A DNA stretch of 39,809 bases from Chloroflexota bacterium. Its GTDB lineage: Bacteria; Chloroflexota; Dehalococcoidia; Lucifugimonadales; Lucifugimonadaceae. The notes beneath the pieces were generated by a model. It was not told the origin of the DNA, did no database searches, and saw nothing but the letters and a program-made list of their open reading frames with translations. Position 1 is the stretch's first letter; each line of letters opens with the position of its first letter. The DNA lies in assembly GCA_018649665.1 (NCBI GenBank), contig JABIHL010000011.1:1-39809 (forward strand). The letters run 5' to 3'. Shown here in pieces: positions 39,705 to 39,809 of this stretch. The translations under genes were made by a program, and so were the position numbers.

Positions 39705-39809
39705 GTGGCATTGAACCTCACACCGCTTGGTGACAGGGTGATTATCGAACCTGCCGAATCAGAGGCATCAACCTCTCCCGGCGGAATCATCATTCCCGAC
39801 ACCGCGAAA
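39705..39809 (+). CDS. groES: GroES co-chaperonin, 3' end outside the window
   Basis: First 35 codons of the 10-kDa chaperonin that caps GroEL. The start GTG gives MALNLTPLGDRVIIEPAES and then the mobile-loop region with STSPGGIIIPDTAK. An AGGAG ribosome site lies about ten bases upstream. The rest, and probably groEL, lie outside the window. It confirms a bacterial host for the archaellum genes. Confidence 0.95.
   Translation, partial: MALNLTPLGDRVIIEPAESEASTSPGGIIIPDTAK

Noticed and set aside
1-39809. tRNA, rRNA, insertion sequence or prophage genes
   Set aside because: No cloverleaf, rRNA, transposase or integrase sequence was recognised by eye; a tRNAscan or ISfinder search would settle it.

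Overview
The window looks like a chromosome segment from a Chloroflexota bacterium, possibly near the marine SAR202/Dehalococcoidia lineages. The host is bacterial: there is a groES start behind a CIRCE-like repeat, MgtE, a lipobox lipoprotein, NarL-type response regulators, a hybrid histidine kinase, Shine-Dalgarno sites and many intrinsic terminators. SAR202 is suggested by sugar-acid genes (two enolase-superfamily enzymes, two uronate-dehydrogenase-like paralogs, a DHDPS remnant). That placement is inference; there is no rRNA or other phylogenetic marker except a groES stub.

Layout. 1-19.1 kb is metabolic and housekeeping: aldo/keto reductase (cut by the window edge), two tandem uronate-dehydrogenase-like SDRs, an EamA transporter, a D-2-hydroxyacid dehydrogenase, aldose 1-epimerase, an ABC-2 exporter pair, an acyl-CoA synthetase, a large modular lipoprotein, MgtE, a methyltransferase, a sugar-phosphate isomerase-like protein, a C-terminally clipped SDR, an enolase-superfamily dehydratase and an S9 peptidase. 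19.2-35.6 kb is an archaellum (archaeal-type motility) locus: five archaellin genes, a 43-codon ArlC-like coiled coil, an acidic ArlD/E protein, two ArlF/ArlG-like proteins with a 60-aa membrane protein between them, then ArlH, ArlI and ArlJ. It runs straight into a 66-aa acidic ORF, a PAS hybrid histidine kinase and two response regulators; a third regulator, paralogous to the last one, lies upstream on the opposite strand. 35.7-39.8 kb holds a cupin, an exported repeat protein, a methyltransferase, a DHDPS-family remnant, a second enolase-superfamily enzyme and the start of groES.

How it works together. Archaellins with class III signal peptides would form the filament, ArlI/ArlJ the motor and platform, ArlH the regulatory ATPase, ArlF/G the periplasmic stator-like part and ArlC/D/E the cytoplasmic switch part. 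A bacterial two-component system is wired in next to them. Archaellins 1-4 each end in an intrinsic terminator. Archaellins 3, 4 and 5 share a 31-bp upstream element and a leader with a conserved block, a hairpin whose stem bases change while pairing is kept, and an AGGAGA ribosome site. This leader architecture, and the kinase/66-aa ORF linked to arlJ, are the most novel-looking parts. No prepilin peptidase, arlX or che gene is present in the window.
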